A stretch of 64,000 nucleotides of DNA from Kineothrix sp. MB12-C1 (GCF_030863805.1 NZ_CP132957.1:1116001-1180000); one strand, 5' to 3'. Positions 9,630 to 19,462 are shown, numbered from the stretch's first letter. Numbers and translations: made by a program. Notes: generated by a model from the letters alone, not told the origin.

Positions 9630-9664
9630 AAAAAACACATGAAACCAGCCCCGGTTCCACATGT
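9630..9664 (-). terminator. Terminator after the hflK-hflC pair
   Basis: On the minus strand an imperfect stem (ACATGTGGAACC with GGTTTCATGT, small bulge) is followed by six T residues, about 105 bases after the hflC stop. Confidence 0.7.
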
Positions 9665-9767
9665 CTTTTGTAGGGTAAATAATTAATTTATCTTCATTTC
9701 TCACTTCAATTTCTTATTTTTCGTATAGGCTTCAAGTATATCACATCGCACTTATGTATTCAACTGA

Positions 9768-10628
9768 TTAATAAAATAATCGGGCAATTGCTGAATCTTT
9801 ATCCAGAATAAGTGTCTTATTTTCCCCCTGCAAAGAATTTTTCAATGCATCCAGGCTCCTAATATATGTATAGAAATCTGCCTTACTCTCATCGTTATAA
9901 GCTTCTGCCAATTTCTTCATATATTCGGATTCGCCTTCCGCTTCTAAAACAGCTGCTTGTTTCCTCGCTTCTGCCAGCATTACCGTTACTGTTTTATCCG
10001 TCTGATTCATAATCTTCTGGGCTTCTGATCTTCCCTCGGCCGAGAAGGAAGCTGCAATATTATTTCGTTCAGAAATCATTCGCTCATATACTGCTTCCTT
10101 ATTATCATCCGGCAAATCCAACAGCTTAATTTCTGTCTTCACAATCTCAATACCATATTGTCCGATCGCCGAATTCGCATTGTTCGTTATCAATTCTGTC
10201 AGCTTTGTTCCCCTCGATGCTATGATTTCATCCTGGGTCATAGAGCTTATCACATTCTTAGTCGCATTATATGATGCCACACTGCTTCTGTCTTCCGCAT
10301 TGCCGATGGAATAATTGAGCGTTTGTGCGAATTTCACCGGATCAGTAATCCGCCACAAAATATAATTATCCGTAATCATCGACTTCTTATCACTCGTAAT
10401 GACATCTGACTGCTTAATATCATAAAGCATTAATTCTTTCGGTATCTTTTTAACAGATTGTATAAAAGGTACCTTGAAATTAGCCCCTGCTTCCGATACT
10501 ACATATTGAATCTTACCAAACTGCGTCACTGCCGCATATTCATTTTCCGCTATCGTATAGATTGAATTACCAAATACAAATACTGCCACAATCAGTACAA
10601 TAGCTGCTATAATCTTCGACTTTTTCAT
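9768..10628 (-). CDS. hflC: SPFH-domain protein, HflC-like
   Basis: Partner of HflK in a membrane SPFH complex that in other bacteria modulates the FtsH protease. One N-terminal transmembrane segment (about residues 6-24) precedes a band-7 domain beginning ENEYAAVTQFGKIQYVV. A long charged Ala/Glu-rich helix (AEGRSEAQKI to EAEGESEYMKKLAEAYND) follows, characteristic of HflC. The length of 286 aa fits. It lies 31 bases after the HflK-like gene and precedes a terminator, so the two genes form an operon. Confidence 0.88.
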   Translation of the reverse strand: MKKSKIIAAIVLIVAVFVFGNSIYTIAENEYAAVTQFGKIQYVVSEAGANFKVPFIQSVKKIPKELMLYDIKQSDVITSDKKSMITDNYILWRITDPVKFAQTLNYSIGNAEDRSSVASYNATKNVISSMTQDEIIASRGTKLTELITNNANSAIGQYGIEIVKTEIKLLDLPDDNKEAVYERMISERNNIAASFSAEGRSEAQKIMNQTDKTVTVMLAEARKQAAVLEAEGESEYMKKLAEAYNDESKADFYTYIRSLDALKNSLQGENKTLILDKDSAIARLFY

Positions 10629-10659
10629 CTGCTTATCCTTTCTTACTCCGCTTTAAGCT

Positions 10660-11787
10660 CTACTCACCCTGGCTGCTTCCATTCTCCGCCGCAACATTGT
10701 CTTCTGTCTCATCCACTTCACTGTTATTTGTAGTCGCACCTTTGCGCATTGCTTCCGTTCCGCTCTCTGCCACACCGGAAAATGGCTCTAATGGAAGCAT
10801 GTTCTGTGTGCTTCCGTTATCGATAATCACCTTTGCATGCGGCAGCACATCCTCCATCGTTTCGTAGAAAATTCTTTGCTTCGTTATTAAAGGATTCTTA
10901 ATATATTCTGCATACATCTCATTAAATCGAGCTACCTGTCCTTCCGCTTCATTAATCCTTGCCGCCTTGGATGCCTCGGCCTCCTGAATAACCTTATCCG
11001 CGTCGGCCTCTGCCTGAGGTACTTTTTCATTCTGATATTTTCTGGCATTGTTGATTGCCGTTTCTTTTCCTTGCTTTGCTGTCTCAACCGACTTAAATGC
11101 CTGCATAATCCTGTCAGTAGGCGGTTCTGCATCCTGAATCGTCAAGTTAACAATCTGCAATCCAATATCATTCTTCTCTAACTCTTCGTTAAGCAGCACT
11201 CTGATATCTGCCTGAATCTGGCTCTTCCCGGTCGTTATAACATCGTCTACTTTATAGTTGCTTATAATCGTACGAATACACGCCTGGGCAGTATTGCGAA
11301 GAATCTCTACAGGGGAACCTGAAGCATAGAGATATTCTTGCGGATCACTTACTCTATATTCCAAGTAAAAATCTACATTAACAAAATTAAAATCAGAAGT
11401 AATCATCATAGCTTCTTCGGGCATGCTATAACTCGTATTATCTTCCGCCGATGTACGATAACCTATCTGTAAACCATGAGTAGTCGTGTCTACTTTAATT
11501 ACATTTTGGATAAAAGGAAACTTCACATACAAACCTGCTCCTTTGACATCCACCACCTTACCGAACATCGTAATAACTGCCTGCTGTTGCTCTCCTACTT
11601 TGTAAAAACTTGCGAGCAAGCACACTAGCACCGCTATTGCAATAACTCCTATTTTAATTCCTTTTGTTACTTTTTTTAAATCGGCAGATGGCTTCTTTCC
11701 TCCCATTTCCCCACCGCTAAAACGCTCATATGCGTTTGCATTATCATTTCCGCCTTTGTACTCTTTTCCGTTCACTTTAATAACCAC
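10660..11787 (-). CDS. hflK: SPFH-domain protein, HflK-like
   Basis: Membrane SPFH protein, probable partner of the HflC-like product. A hydrophilic N-terminus is followed by one transmembrane segment (about residues 47-65), a band-7 domain (VGEQQQAVITMFGKVVDVKG onward) and a helical region with YQNEKVPQAEADADKVIQEA, the HflK-type signature. The C-tail is acidic and low complexity. The start is uncertain: GTG at 11787 is very close to AAAGG, and in-frame GTG or ATG codons lie 4 and 27 codons further in. First gene of the operon. Confidence 0.87.
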   Translation of the reverse strand: MVIKVNGKEYKGGNDNANAYERFSGGEMGGKKPSADLKKVTKGIKIGVIAIAVLVCLLASFYKVGEQQQAVITMFGKVVDVKGAGLYVKFPFIQNVIKVDTTTHGLQIGYRTSAEDNTSYSMPEEAMMITSDFNFVNVDFYLEYRVSDPQEYLYASGSPVEILRNTAQACIRTIISNYKVDDVITTGKSQIQADIRVLLNEELEKNDIGLQIVNLTIQDAEPPTDRIMQAFKSVETAKQGKETAINNARKYQNEKVPQAEADADKVIQEAEASKAARINEAEGQVARFNEMYAEYIKNPLITKQRIFYETMEDVLPHAKVIIDNGSTQNMLPLEPFSGVAESGTEAMRKGATTNNSEVDETEDNVAAENGSSQGE

Positions 11788-11915
11788 ACCTTTCTACAGC
11801 CTGCAAACTTCGGATTGCAGGTAACATATTTTCAAGTAAAATAGTCACACTTTGTGTTCTATTATACACGATTATTAAGTAAATAAAAATTAACATTAAA
11901 TAAAAATTTCCATAC

Positions 11916-11944
11916 TTGCATCATTTTGCATATCAATGTATCAT
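11916..11944 (+). promoter_or_regulatory. Candidate promoter of the flavin reductase gene
   Basis: TTGCAT (11916-11921), a 17-base spacer, then TATCAT (11939-11944), with the gene starting 32 bases downstream. Moderate match to sigma-A consensus. Confidence 0.45.
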
Positions 11945-11976
11945 ACAAATAATAGGTTTTTAAGGAGGATTATAGA

Positions 11977-12513
11977 ATGCGGAAAGAGATCGATGTATTT
12001 AACTATGCAAATGAAATTATGAATGCCGTAAAAACGGGAGTCCTATTAACTACAAAAACAGAAGAAAAGGTAAATACCATGACAATTTCCTGGGGAACGC
12101 TTGGAATCGAATGGGGAAGGCCGATTTTTACTGTTTTTGTAAGAGAAGGGCGGTTTACCAGATCCCAGCTCGATAAAAAACCTGAGTTTACCATCAATGT
12201 ACCTTACGGAGACTTCGACCGCAAAATACTCGGAGTCAGCGGTGCAAAATCCGGCCGTGATACCGATAAGATAAAAGAACTTAACCTAACATTAGAAACA
12301 CCCGATAAAATTTCTGTTCCTGCGATTAAGGAACTTCCTCTTACATTGGAATGTAAAGTGTTATACTCTCACAAACAAGACGGAGAGAGGATGCCTGCCA
12401 GCATCAACGAGAAGTTCTACCCTCAAGATGTAGACAGCACTTTCCATGGATCCAACAAAGATTATCATATTGCTTACTTTGCAGAAATCGTAAGCGCTTA
12501 CATTATCGAATAA
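11977..12513 (+). CDS. Flavin reductase-like FMN-binding protein
   Basis: Small FMN-binding split-barrel protein of the flavin-reductase-domain family (178 aa). The N-terminal part (NAVKTGVLLTTKTEEKVNTMTISWGT, then GRPIFTVFVREGRFT) is the FMN-binding region, and PEFTINVPYG with GAKSGRDTDKIKE are typical of the anaerobe subgroup. It begins with ATG after an ideal AAGGAGG site. It probably transfers electrons from NAD(P)H or a partner to flavin; the physiological substrate is unknown. Single plus-strand gene between two minus-strand units. Confidence 0.85.
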   Translation: MRKEIDVFNYANEIMNAVKTGVLLTTKTEEKVNTMTISWGTLGIEWGRPIFTVFVREGRFTRSQLDKKPEFTINVPYGDFDRKILGVSGAKSGRDTDKIKELNLTLETPDKISVPAIKELPLTLECKVLYSHKQDGERMPASINEKFYPQDVDSTFHGSNKDYHIAYFAEIVSAYIIE

Positions 12514-12547
12514 CCGGACCGGGCATTATCCGTAATAAAAGAAAAAG

Positions 12548-12589
12548 TGAGCATATCGCAATATTTACAATGCGGTATGCTCATTTTTC
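12548..12589. terminator. Bidirectional terminator
   Basis: A 13-bp stem with one wobble (TGAGCATATCGCA at 12548-12560 with 12571-12583) is flanked by a T-run on the plus strand and by AAAAAG (T-run on the minus strand). It serves both the flavin reductase gene and the convergent chitinase gene. Confidence 0.85.
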
Positions 12590-12641
12590 TTCATTTATCA
12601 TATCTTTTTATCTAACAGTCTTTCAAAACCCTTATCGAATT

Positions 12642-14855
12642 TCACTGCATTAATTCCCAGGGACCATATTCTTCCGTACCGGGAACGTTCCCTTGCGTCC
12701 ACCATTTCGCCTTATAAGTTTGCTCATTATAGATAACCATATCGCCAGCCACATATATTTTAGTCTGGTCATATGCACTTATCGTTCCAGGGTCCGTGGG
12801 ATCTGTCGGATCCTCTGGGTCTACCGGATCTGTCGGATCTTCGGGATCTACCGGATCTGTCGGGTCCTCCGGGTCTACCGGATCTGTCGGATCTTCGGGA
12901 TCTACCGGATCCTCCGGGTCTACCGGATCTGTCGGGTCCTCCGGGTCTACCGGATCTGTCGGATCAACTGGTTCTGCCGGGTCCAAATCAGTACCGGTCA
13001 CAGTGAAATCTACAGTATGCCTTCCGATCTCTGCACCGGAGGGCATGATTCTCTGGGTAAGTTCGATACTTGTAATGTCTTGTAGATTAACGATACCGTC
13101 TACCTTCAATTTAAATGTTACCTTTCCTCCCGGTGCAACAATCTTACTATCATAGACAGTGGAAAGATCTGCAATCGCATAACCATCTTCGTTGGTCACC
13201 GTACCCGATCCATAACCTCCCGATGAGAACGTAGAACCGCTGGCTGTCTTAATATAAAGCTTAGGCGACTTAATTGTCTCATACGCCGTTTCCAAAAGAG
13301 CCAGAACTTCATCGGATTCATTCTTAGTGGAATTATTCTTAAGGATGAATTCATAACCCTTTCCCGAATAGTCGGAATATGTTTGTATCTGTGCCGTAAT
13401 GGATAAATCAGGATTGCCAATCGTATATTTGGTGAGTTCTCCACTGCCGAAAAGTGATTGTTTGATCGTTTTCGTCAGTTCATCCTTACGTCCCGGCGTA
13501 GTAGTCTGCGCATCCTGAGACTGCATCCAACTGATAATACCTCCCAAGTTATTATCCAAAACATATTTCGCCTTTTCCTCGATGGAACGAATGTTATCAA
13601 AAGTAAAAAATGCCCCTGTGCTTTCATTGTATAAATATGGTGCCTTCGCATCGTCATCCCAATATTCCACAAGTCCCGGATACTTTGCTTTCAATTGGCT
13701 CATAGAACCATATCCCCATACACCGCCGCAGCGTCCGCCTTCCCCGGACTTAATAGGTGCTTCATTCAAAGCTCCATAAGTAAGAGATTGATCAGCGTCC
13801 TTATTAATCTGTGATGCTGTTCCAAATAATCCCGGGAGTCCGTCTACTCCGCCATCATTGCTGACACGTTCCCAACCGCGAGTATAGAATGCTGCACCAA
13901 TAACTATTTTGTTCGCCGGAGCTCCCTGTGATAACAAATACTGCACACTGGCATCTACCGATAATCCGTCATCCGCATCAGGGTCATTGGGATTCGTGTA
14001 AAGCCCTGTATGATGCCCGCTTGCAGAATCCCATGCTCCACGCATGTCATAAGTCATTATATTGGCAAAATCCACTACTTCAAATAATCTTTCAATATCT
14101 ACCCCTAAATCCAATGTCTTTTTCGGTGCCGGAAGAGCTACTGTCAGTTCATAGTATTTCCCCAGCTCTTCTCCCTGAGCATCCAAAGCTTCACGTAAAT
14201 CATTCAATAAAGTGATATAATTCTCTTTATCGGCTACGGAAGCGTTCGGTGTTCCTTCATCATTCGTATTGTCCACCTTATCCGCACTGCGAACGGAACC
14301 CGGATATTCCCAATCCAAATCCACAAAATCCATATTCGCATACTTGATAAATTTCATTACGTTAGAAACAAAATTCTTCCTTACTGTTGCATTGGCAGCT
14401 ACTGCGGAAAAATCTCCTGATTTGGACCATCCTCCGATGGAAATACCTATTCTCAAATTAGGGTTCTTCGCGCGTAAATCCTGAAATGCTGAAATCAAAC
14501 CGGCATTCGCCGCTCCCCATTGAACATCCTGCATGCCTACCGGTGCGCCCACTGCGGCATCCTTATCTGTAAACTTCAACGTACCATTCGCATCGAAGTC
14601 CAGAAAGGCGAAGTTCAAATGTGTCAGTTGATCTGCCGGAATTCCTGATGGATAAAAATTGCCTTGTCCTCCCCAAATAGACCAGTCCCCATAATACATT
14701 ACATTTCTCAGACGTGTTTCATCTTTGGTGTATTCTACAGCCCCCTGATTATTCGCATGGACAACTAATGAATCAGATGACAATAGAAGACCCGCACTAA
14801 GCAAAAATCCCATTGTTGTTGCAATGCAACGTTTCCATAGTTTCTTTTTAATCAT
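12642..14855 (-). CDS. Secreted GH18 chitinase with proline-rich linker and CBM5/12
   Basis: Extracellular endo-acting enzyme on chitin or related GlcNAc polymers. Domains in order: signal peptide (to about residue 35, ...VVHA), GH18 barrel (about 48-470) with the catalytic DxxDxDxE motif in FVDLDWEYPG near residue 180, a beta-rich module (about 475-625) that I cannot assign, a DP-rich linker (about 627-688), and a C-terminal CBM5/12 chitin-binding module (IYVAGDMVIYNEQTYKAKWW). The ATG has GGGAGG 7 bases upstream. It is expressed from its own promoter through a long leader. A second GH18 gene begins outside the other end of the window. Confidence 0.93.
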   Translation of the reverse strand: MIKKKLWKRCIATTMGFLLSAGLLLSSDSLVVHANNQGAVEYTKDETRLRNVMYYGDWSIWGGQGNFYPSGIPADQLTHLNFAFLDFDANGTLKFTDKDAAVGAPVGMQDVQWGAANAGLISAFQDLRAKNPNLRIGISIGGWSKSGDFSAVAANATVRKNFVSNVMKFIKYANMDFVDLDWEYPGSVRSADKVDNTNDEGTPNASVADKENYITLLNDLREALDAQGEELGKYYELTVALPAPKKTLDLGVDIERLFEVVDFANIMTYDMRGAWDSASGHHTGLYTNPNDPDADDGLSVDASVQYLLSQGAPANKIVIGAAFYTRGWERVSNDGGVDGLPGLFGTASQINKDADQSLTYGALNEAPIKSGEGGRCGGVWGYGSMSQLKAKYPGLVEYWDDDAKAPYLYNESTGAFFTFDNIRSIEEKAKYVLDNNLGGIISWMQSQDAQTTTPGRKDELTKTIKQSLFGSGELTKYTIGNPDLSITAQIQTYSDYSGKGYEFILKNNSTKNESDEVLALLETAYETIKSPKLYIKTASGSTFSSGGYGSGTVTNEDGYAIADLSTVYDSKIVAPGGKVTFKLKVDGIVNLQDITSIELTQRIMPSGAEIGRHTVDFTVTGTDLDPAEPVDPTDPVDPEDPTDPVDPEDPVDPEDPTDPVDPEDPTDPVDPEDPTDPVDPEDPTDPTDPGTISAYDQTKIYVAGDMVIYNEQTYKAKWWTQGNVPGTEEYGPWELMQ
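12790..12975 (-). repeat. Tandem repeats encoding the DP-rich linker
   Basis: Imperfect tandem units encode PVDPEDPTD-type repeats (about 60 residues of Asp/Pro/Glu/Thr/Val) in the chitinase linker. The repeat makes long open frames on the opposite strand too, and is expected to vary in copy number between strains. Confidence 0.9.
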
Positions 14856-15281
14856 GTAACTTCCTCCCTTTACTTTTTACTACACTGCCGCTCCGCTTCA
14901 TCTTCTCCTTTCGCCGGCGTACGGAGAAAAAGAAACAGAAGCTTTATTATTTATCAACTTTACGTTGAGCAATGCCGAGATAACATATACGGGATAAAAT
15001 ACAAGGAACTACTGACCGCCCAAATTGAACAGAGCTACGGTCGCATTATTTCAAAATTAAGATTTTTATTTTTGCGTTTACTAATTACTTTCAATATAAT
15101 TTGATATTTTCCACATGTCAACAATATACAATTTTTTGTGGACATATTGCCAATATTTTCATATTTACAGCAAATTTATCCAACTTAATTTGTTTATTTT
15201 AATCATATTTTATATATAACTTTACTTTTTAATATATTTTATATGCAATATGTATAATTACATATTGCTTTGTACTTATTC
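14856..15281 (-). other. Intergenic region with a long chitinase leader
   Basis: No gene is seen in these 426 bases. If the promoter at 15121-15093 is right, the chitinase mRNA has an untranslated leader of about 230 bases. The leader contains the hairpin-capable segments GACCGTAGC...GGGCGGTC (minus strand, around 15044-15015) and TTTCTCC...GGAGAAG close to the ribosome site. I could not match it to a known riboswitch. Confidence 0.4.
15093..15121 (-). promoter_or_regulatory. Promoter of the GH18 chitinase gene
   Basis: TTGACA (15121-15116), 17-base spacer, TATATT (15098-15093) on the minus strand. It lies about 240 bases before the chitinase start. Confidence 0.65.
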
Positions 15282-16922
15282 CTAAAAGCTGTGATAGTAT
15301 ATCCTGGCTTCATAAGCTCTGAAATGCTCTTCAGCCATATTATCCTTGTAATTACATAGTAAAAGTTCCGCTTTACTATCCTTCCATTCTTTAAGAATCG
15401 GGACATCAATTTCTTTTCCATGGAAATTTGCAATTACTAACAGCGCTTCTCCTTCCCCTTTCCTCGTATAGCAAAATAGGTCCTTATCTTCTTCCAGAAG
15501 CAGTTCAAATTCTCCATTTACAATAATTGGATAGTCCTTTCGCATTTGAATTAACTGCCTATAATAATGAAAAATGGAATTCGGGTCTCTTAACTGATCT
15601 TCCGCATGAATAGAAGGATAGTTCTCATTTATCTTAATCCAAGGTATTCCATCAGAGAATCCGCCATTCTTTTCTGAGCTCCACTGCATAGGTGTTCTCG
15701 CATTGTCGCGGCCCTTCGCATGTATGGACTTCATAATTTCTTCCTTGGAATAACCTTTTTCCAAACGTTCCTTATATATATTTAAGGTTTCTATATCCCG
15801 ATAGCTATCGATATCCTCCCAGTTCACATTGGTCATGCCAAGCTCTTCTCCTTGATAAATATAAGGAGTTCCCTGCATACCGTGTAAAATGGAAGCCAGC
15901 ATTTTCGCTGATTCCACCCTATATTCCTTATCATTTCCCCAGCGGGAAACGATACGTGGCAAATCATGATTATTCCAGAATAAACTATTCCATCCGCTTC
16001 CATATAAGTTCTTTTGCCATTTCGCGAAAATCTTCTTTAGTTTAATAAAATCCAACTCTTCCAAATCCCACTTTTCTTTTCCCTCCTGTTGGTCCAGAAC
16101 AATATGCTCAAATTGAAATACCATTGAGAATTCAGACCTATCGGGATTACTGTACAGCTTTGCCCTTTCTATATCCGCTCCCCACGCTTCCCCCACTGTA
16201 ACAAGATCCGCTTTTTGAAACGTATTCTTGCTCAGTTCCTTAATATAATCATGGAGCTTCGGACCATTTGCGGTTATTTTCAGATCCGGTTCTTTGGCAA
16301 TCTGATCGATCACATCCAGACGGAAGCCTCCGATACCTTTATCCATCCACCATTGAATCATCTCATAGATTTCTTCTCTAACCTTTTCATTATCCCAATT
16401 CAAATCAGGCTGCTTTGGCGAAAACTGATGAAAATAATATTGCTTTAGTTCCGGCACCCACTCCCATGCCGAGCCTCCAAAGGTCGCCCTCATATCATTG
16501 GGAGGCAGTCCCTCTACTCCATCCCTCCATACATAATAACCATGATAGGGATTATCTACGCTCTTTTTCGCTTCTACAAACCATGGATGCTCATCGGAGG
16601 AGTGATTTAAAACCAAATCCAGAATAATTCGAATTCCTCTCTTTTTCCCTTCTTCTATAAGCTCTTCCATATCTTTCATACTTCCGAACATAGGATCAAT
16701 ATCCTGATAATCCGAAATATCATATCCATTATCATCCTGGGGAGATTTACACACGGGAGACAACCATATTGCCTCTATACCCAATTCTTTCAGATAATCT
16801 AACTTTTGAATAATTCCTTGCAAGTCACCAATTCCATCCTGATTGGAATCCTTGAAGCTTCTTGGATAAATTTGATAAATTACAGAACTCTTCCACCACT
16901 CAGATATTGTTTCTTTCTTCAT
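15282..16922 (-). CDS. malL: Oligo-1,6-glucosidase / GH13_31 alpha-glucosidase
   Basis: Cytoplasmic exo-glucosidase releasing glucose from isomalto-oligosaccharides. The ATG at 16922 is chosen because AGGAGG lies 6 bases upstream; the frame runs 28 codons further without a site. Numbered from there (546 aa): QPDLNWDN near 171-178, nucleophile Asp203 in FRLDVID, acid/base Glu245 in VTVGEAW, and the transition-state Asp in FWNNHDLPR. The residue after the nucleophile is Val, which in this subfamily goes with alpha-1,6 specificity. It is the last gene of the ABC/GH66 operon, 22 bases after the GH66 gene. Confidence 0.92.
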   Translation of the reverse strand: MKKETISEWWKSSVIYQIYPRSFKDSNQDGIGDLQGIIQKLDYLKELGIEAIWLSPVCKSPQDDNGYDISDYQDIDPMFGSMKDMEELIEEGKKRGIRIILDLVLNHSSDEHPWFVEAKKSVDNPYHGYYVWRDGVEGLPPNDMRATFGGSAWEWVPELKQYYFHQFSPKQPDLNWDNEKVREEIYEMIQWWMDKGIGGFRLDVIDQIAKEPDLKITANGPKLHDYIKELSKNTFQKADLVTVGEAWGADIERAKLYSNPDRSEFSMVFQFEHIVLDQQEGKEKWDLEELDFIKLKKIFAKWQKNLYGSGWNSLFWNNHDLPRIVSRWGNDKEYRVESAKMLASILHGMQGTPYIYQGEELGMTNVNWEDIDSYRDIETLNIYKERLEKGYSKEEIMKSIHAKGRDNARTPMQWSSEKNGGFSDGIPWIKINENYPSIHAEDQLRDPNSIFHYYRQLIQMRKDYPIIVNGEFELLLEEDKDLFCYTRKGEGEALLVIANFHGKEIDVPILKEWKDSKAELLLCNYKDNMAEEHFRAYEARIYYHSF

Positions 16923-16944
16923 AAATACCCTCCTGCCATTAATC

Positions 16945-18603
16945 TTAAAAGTCAATCCAAATGTTACTCCATAGTAACAGACTTGGAACTTCACATTCCA
17001 GCACATTGCCTCTGTCTGTTTTAATTATTCGATAATCCAGCTCCTTCACTTCACCATGATCCACATCCGGTGAAATAAAATAAACACCTTGCGGATTACT
17101 GTCGATCTGAACTCTCATACGGATATTTAACTTTTCCACTGGTTCTTCTTTTCCAAGATTCCAATTATTTTCTGTGCAGGAACAGAGGTTAATGAAGCTG
17201 ATAAGCTTTCTGTCGCTATTTTCTTTAATCGTTATCCATATCTTGCCCGGCTGTGCGTCAACGCTCCATTCTTCTCCCATACACCGATACTCTGTATTAT
17301 CCCATCCGATATGAGTCATACTTACATCGATTAAAGAATTATCATAAAACAAATTCATATACTGTATCATAAAATCATAATAATTGCGTAGCTTTTCTGC
17401 CGTCTCCTCTCCGATAAAAGAATGATCTACATAATACCCTTGGGTAAGAACTCCGTTCTCCTCTCCAAGCAGCAAATGATACGCACCATTTGTTATGATG
17501 GTTGCCATTAATAGATAGGCTGATACCGCTGCCCTCTCTTCTTTGTCCAGCCGGAAAGGTGCCAAATAGGCCGCTAAAATAATTGGCTTTCTGCCGCTGC
17601 ACGCTCTTTTAGCACGTGAAATTATCTCCTTAATATGATGATAACCCACATATGGCTCCCATACTTCAATATAAATAGCATCCTGGGGAGAGTTTGCAAC
17701 GGTATCTACCGGCCAGTTCCCCACATTGTTAAAAATAAGGTGGTTATCCAAAGTGATTTTATTTAATGCCAGCTTCGTATCTTCAATCAGTTCAGGAAAT
17801 AATTGGTCTAGCCGGAGAAGCTCCTCATTACCAAAGGAAAAGGCTGTTTTAGGAAAACCATAGGTATCCATGTGAATTCCATCGAATCCAACACCTTCTA
17901 CCGCCTTACAGTATTCTTCTATAATGTGGCTATGCCAGCGGCTTTTCCTTGATACATTCATTATATAGAAGGTGTCAATAAATACAAGCGGTTCTCCTGC
18001 ACTCGTATAAAGGGCTAGTTCCTTGTTATCTTCATAAAATTCTTTCGCTGCCGCATAAATGGCTCCATATCCTATGGATTTCATTCCATATTTTTTACAT
18101 TCCTGAATTTTACCTTTAATTACGGACAGATCGATTTCTTTCCCCATCATATCTTCATAACATGTTGACTCTGAAACAAGATCATCATGGCGGTATGACC
18201 AATCATAATATTGAACCATATTAATATGATACTTTCTCAAATTACGAACATCCTTATTGCTCCTGCCATCCTTTGTTGCAAAATCACTTAAAAACCCATA
18301 TCGTATCGACATGGAGGAATCTCTTACTACATCGAATGCAGTATAATAGCTTTCTACTTTTTCACCGATGGAAATTAGTAATTGTACACCATAGCCTGAA
18401 AATTCCGTGTCAAAACCTTCTATTGTTACGTTCTCTATTGTGTCCTGAATCATAAATTTTTCCGTTCGGACAGCCTCCTGGAGATGGCTAATAGAGAGCG
18501 TACCTAACAATGGCTCTACGAGGTTCCCCTCTACTTCTACAATTAGTTTAATAGGTTCACCGGTAAGATATTGAGCTTTTTCCGGATATAAATCCACTTT
18601 CAT
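16945..18603 (-). CDS. Cytoplasmic GH66 dextranase / isomaltooligosaccharide-acting enzyme
   Basis: GH66 enzymes are endo-dextranases or cycloisomaltooligosaccharide glucanotransferases. The protein (552 aa from the chosen ATG, 7 bases after AAGGAG; another ATG two codons earlier is too close) has an N-terminal beta domain, a barrel starting IRYGFLSDF, the motif GFDGIHMDTYG (candidate nucleophile Asp at about 246) and IYIEVWEPY (candidate acid/base Glu at about 313), then a C-terminal beta domain. There is no signal peptide, so it acts inside the cell on imported alpha-1,6-glucans. Gene order with permeases and an oligo-1,6-glucosidase supports this. Hydrolase and transferase activity cannot be separated here. 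Confidence 0.82.
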   Translation of the reverse strand: MKVDLYPEKAQYLTGEPIKLIVEVEGNLVEPLLGTLSISHLQEAVRTEKFMIQDTIENVTIEGFDTEFSGYGVQLLISIGEKVESYYTAFDVVRDSSMSIRYGFLSDFATKDGRSNKDVRNLRKYHINMVQYYDWSYRHDDLVSESTCYEDMMGKEIDLSVIKGKIQECKKYGMKSIGYGAIYAAAKEFYEDNKELALYTSAGEPLVFIDTFYIMNVSRKSRWHSHIIEEYCKAVEGVGFDGIHMDTYGFPKTAFSFGNEELLRLDQLFPELIEDTKLALNKITLDNHLIFNNVGNWPVDTVANSPQDAIYIEVWEPYVGYHHIKEIISRAKRACSGRKPIILAAYLAPFRLDKEERAAVSAYLLMATIITNGAYHLLLGEENGVLTQGYYVDHSFIGEETAEKLRNYYDFMIQYMNLFYDNSLIDVSMTHIGWDNTEYRCMGEEWSVDAQPGKIWITIKENSDRKLISFINLCSCTENNWNLGKEEPVEKLNIRMRVQIDSNPQGVYFISPDVDHGEVKELDYRIIKTDRGNVLECEVPSLLLWSNIWIDF

Positions 18604-18622
18604 TTTCATTCTCCTTTTTAAA

Positions 18623-19447
18623 TTATCCTTTTACTGCCCCTTCTGTTAACCCTGCCATTAAACTCTTCTGAAAGATAAGAAAAATAATAATAACAGGTAC
18701 AATAGCGATTACTGCCGTAGCCGCCATTAGATTCCATTTAGCCCCGGCAAATTGCTGAAAATATACGGACAAGGCTTGAGGAACATTATGTTTCTCGCTG
18801 CTTTGCAGGTAAAATACGGCTTGGGAATAATTATTATAGATTCCGAATCCATTTAATATTACAACTGCGGATATCGAAGGCTTTAGCAGCGGGAAGACAA
18901 TATGCCAAAAAGTTGTAAACCAGGAACATCCATCAATACGGGCTGATTCTTCCACCTCTTTGGGCAGCGATTTTATATATCCCTGAAATACAAAAATTGC
19001 CTGAGGCATTGCGATTGCCGCACATACCACTGCCATCCCCCACAGCGAGTTAATTGCTTTTAACTTAATCATTAAACTATATAAAGGCACCGTATTAATA
19101 ATCCCCGGTATCATCATACAGCTAATAAATATTCCAAAAATTATCTTATTGAATTTATAATTAAAACGAGCGATTGTATATGCCGCCATGGAACAAAGCA
19201 ATACAATAATGATAAGGGTCAGAAATGTAATAATTAACGAATTTACCATTGCCCTTCCAATATTGGATTTGAACCATCCCTCTATATAGTTCAGGAAATA
19301 GAAATCAGGTATAAACATATTTCCTTCATAAAACACACGCTTGGGCGTATTTAACGATAAGATCATCAATATTACAAACGGAAACAGACACATGCTGCAT
19401 ATTAATAAAATAGCTGCATATCTTAACAAGTTCAAAAAATTATTCAT
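18623..19447 (-). CDS. Carbohydrate ABC transporter permease (MalG-type)
   Basis: Inner-membrane subunit of a CUT1-type sugar importer. 274 aa with six hydrophobic segments and the EAA cytoplasmic loop (ESARIDGCSWFTTFWHIVFPLLKP) that docks the ATPase. The start has GGGAGG 9 bases upstream. It lies 19 bases before the GH66 gene and 15 bases after the partner permease. No ATPase gene is in the locus; as is common in Firmicutes, a shared MsmK-type ATPase elsewhere probably powers it (inference). Confidence 0.92.
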   Translation of the reverse strand: MNNFLNLLRYAAILLICSMCLFPFVILMILSLNTPKRVFYEGNMFIPDFYFLNYIEGWFKSNIGRAMVNSLIITFLTLIIIVLLCSMAAYTIARFNYKFNKIIFGIFISCMMIPGIINTVPLYSLMIKLKAINSLWGMAVVCAAIAMPQAIFVFQGYIKSLPKEVEESARIDGCSWFTTFWHIVFPLLKPSISAVVILNGFGIYNNYSQAVFYLQSSEKHNVPQALSVYFQQFAGAKWNLMAATAVIAIVPVIIIFLIFQKSLMAGLTEGAVKG

Positions 19448-19462
19448 CGCTATGATTCCTCC

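Noticed and set aside
12796-13155. Plus-strand Gly/Ser repeat protein and two further overlapping frames
   Set aside because: They are antisense readings of the DP-rich linker repeats of the chitinase; the repeat unit length keeps several frames open.
14856-15086. Known riboswitch class (for example cyclic-di-GMP) in the chitinase leader
   Set aside because: The conserved cores of the cyclic-di-GMP-I and -II classes that I can recall are not present.
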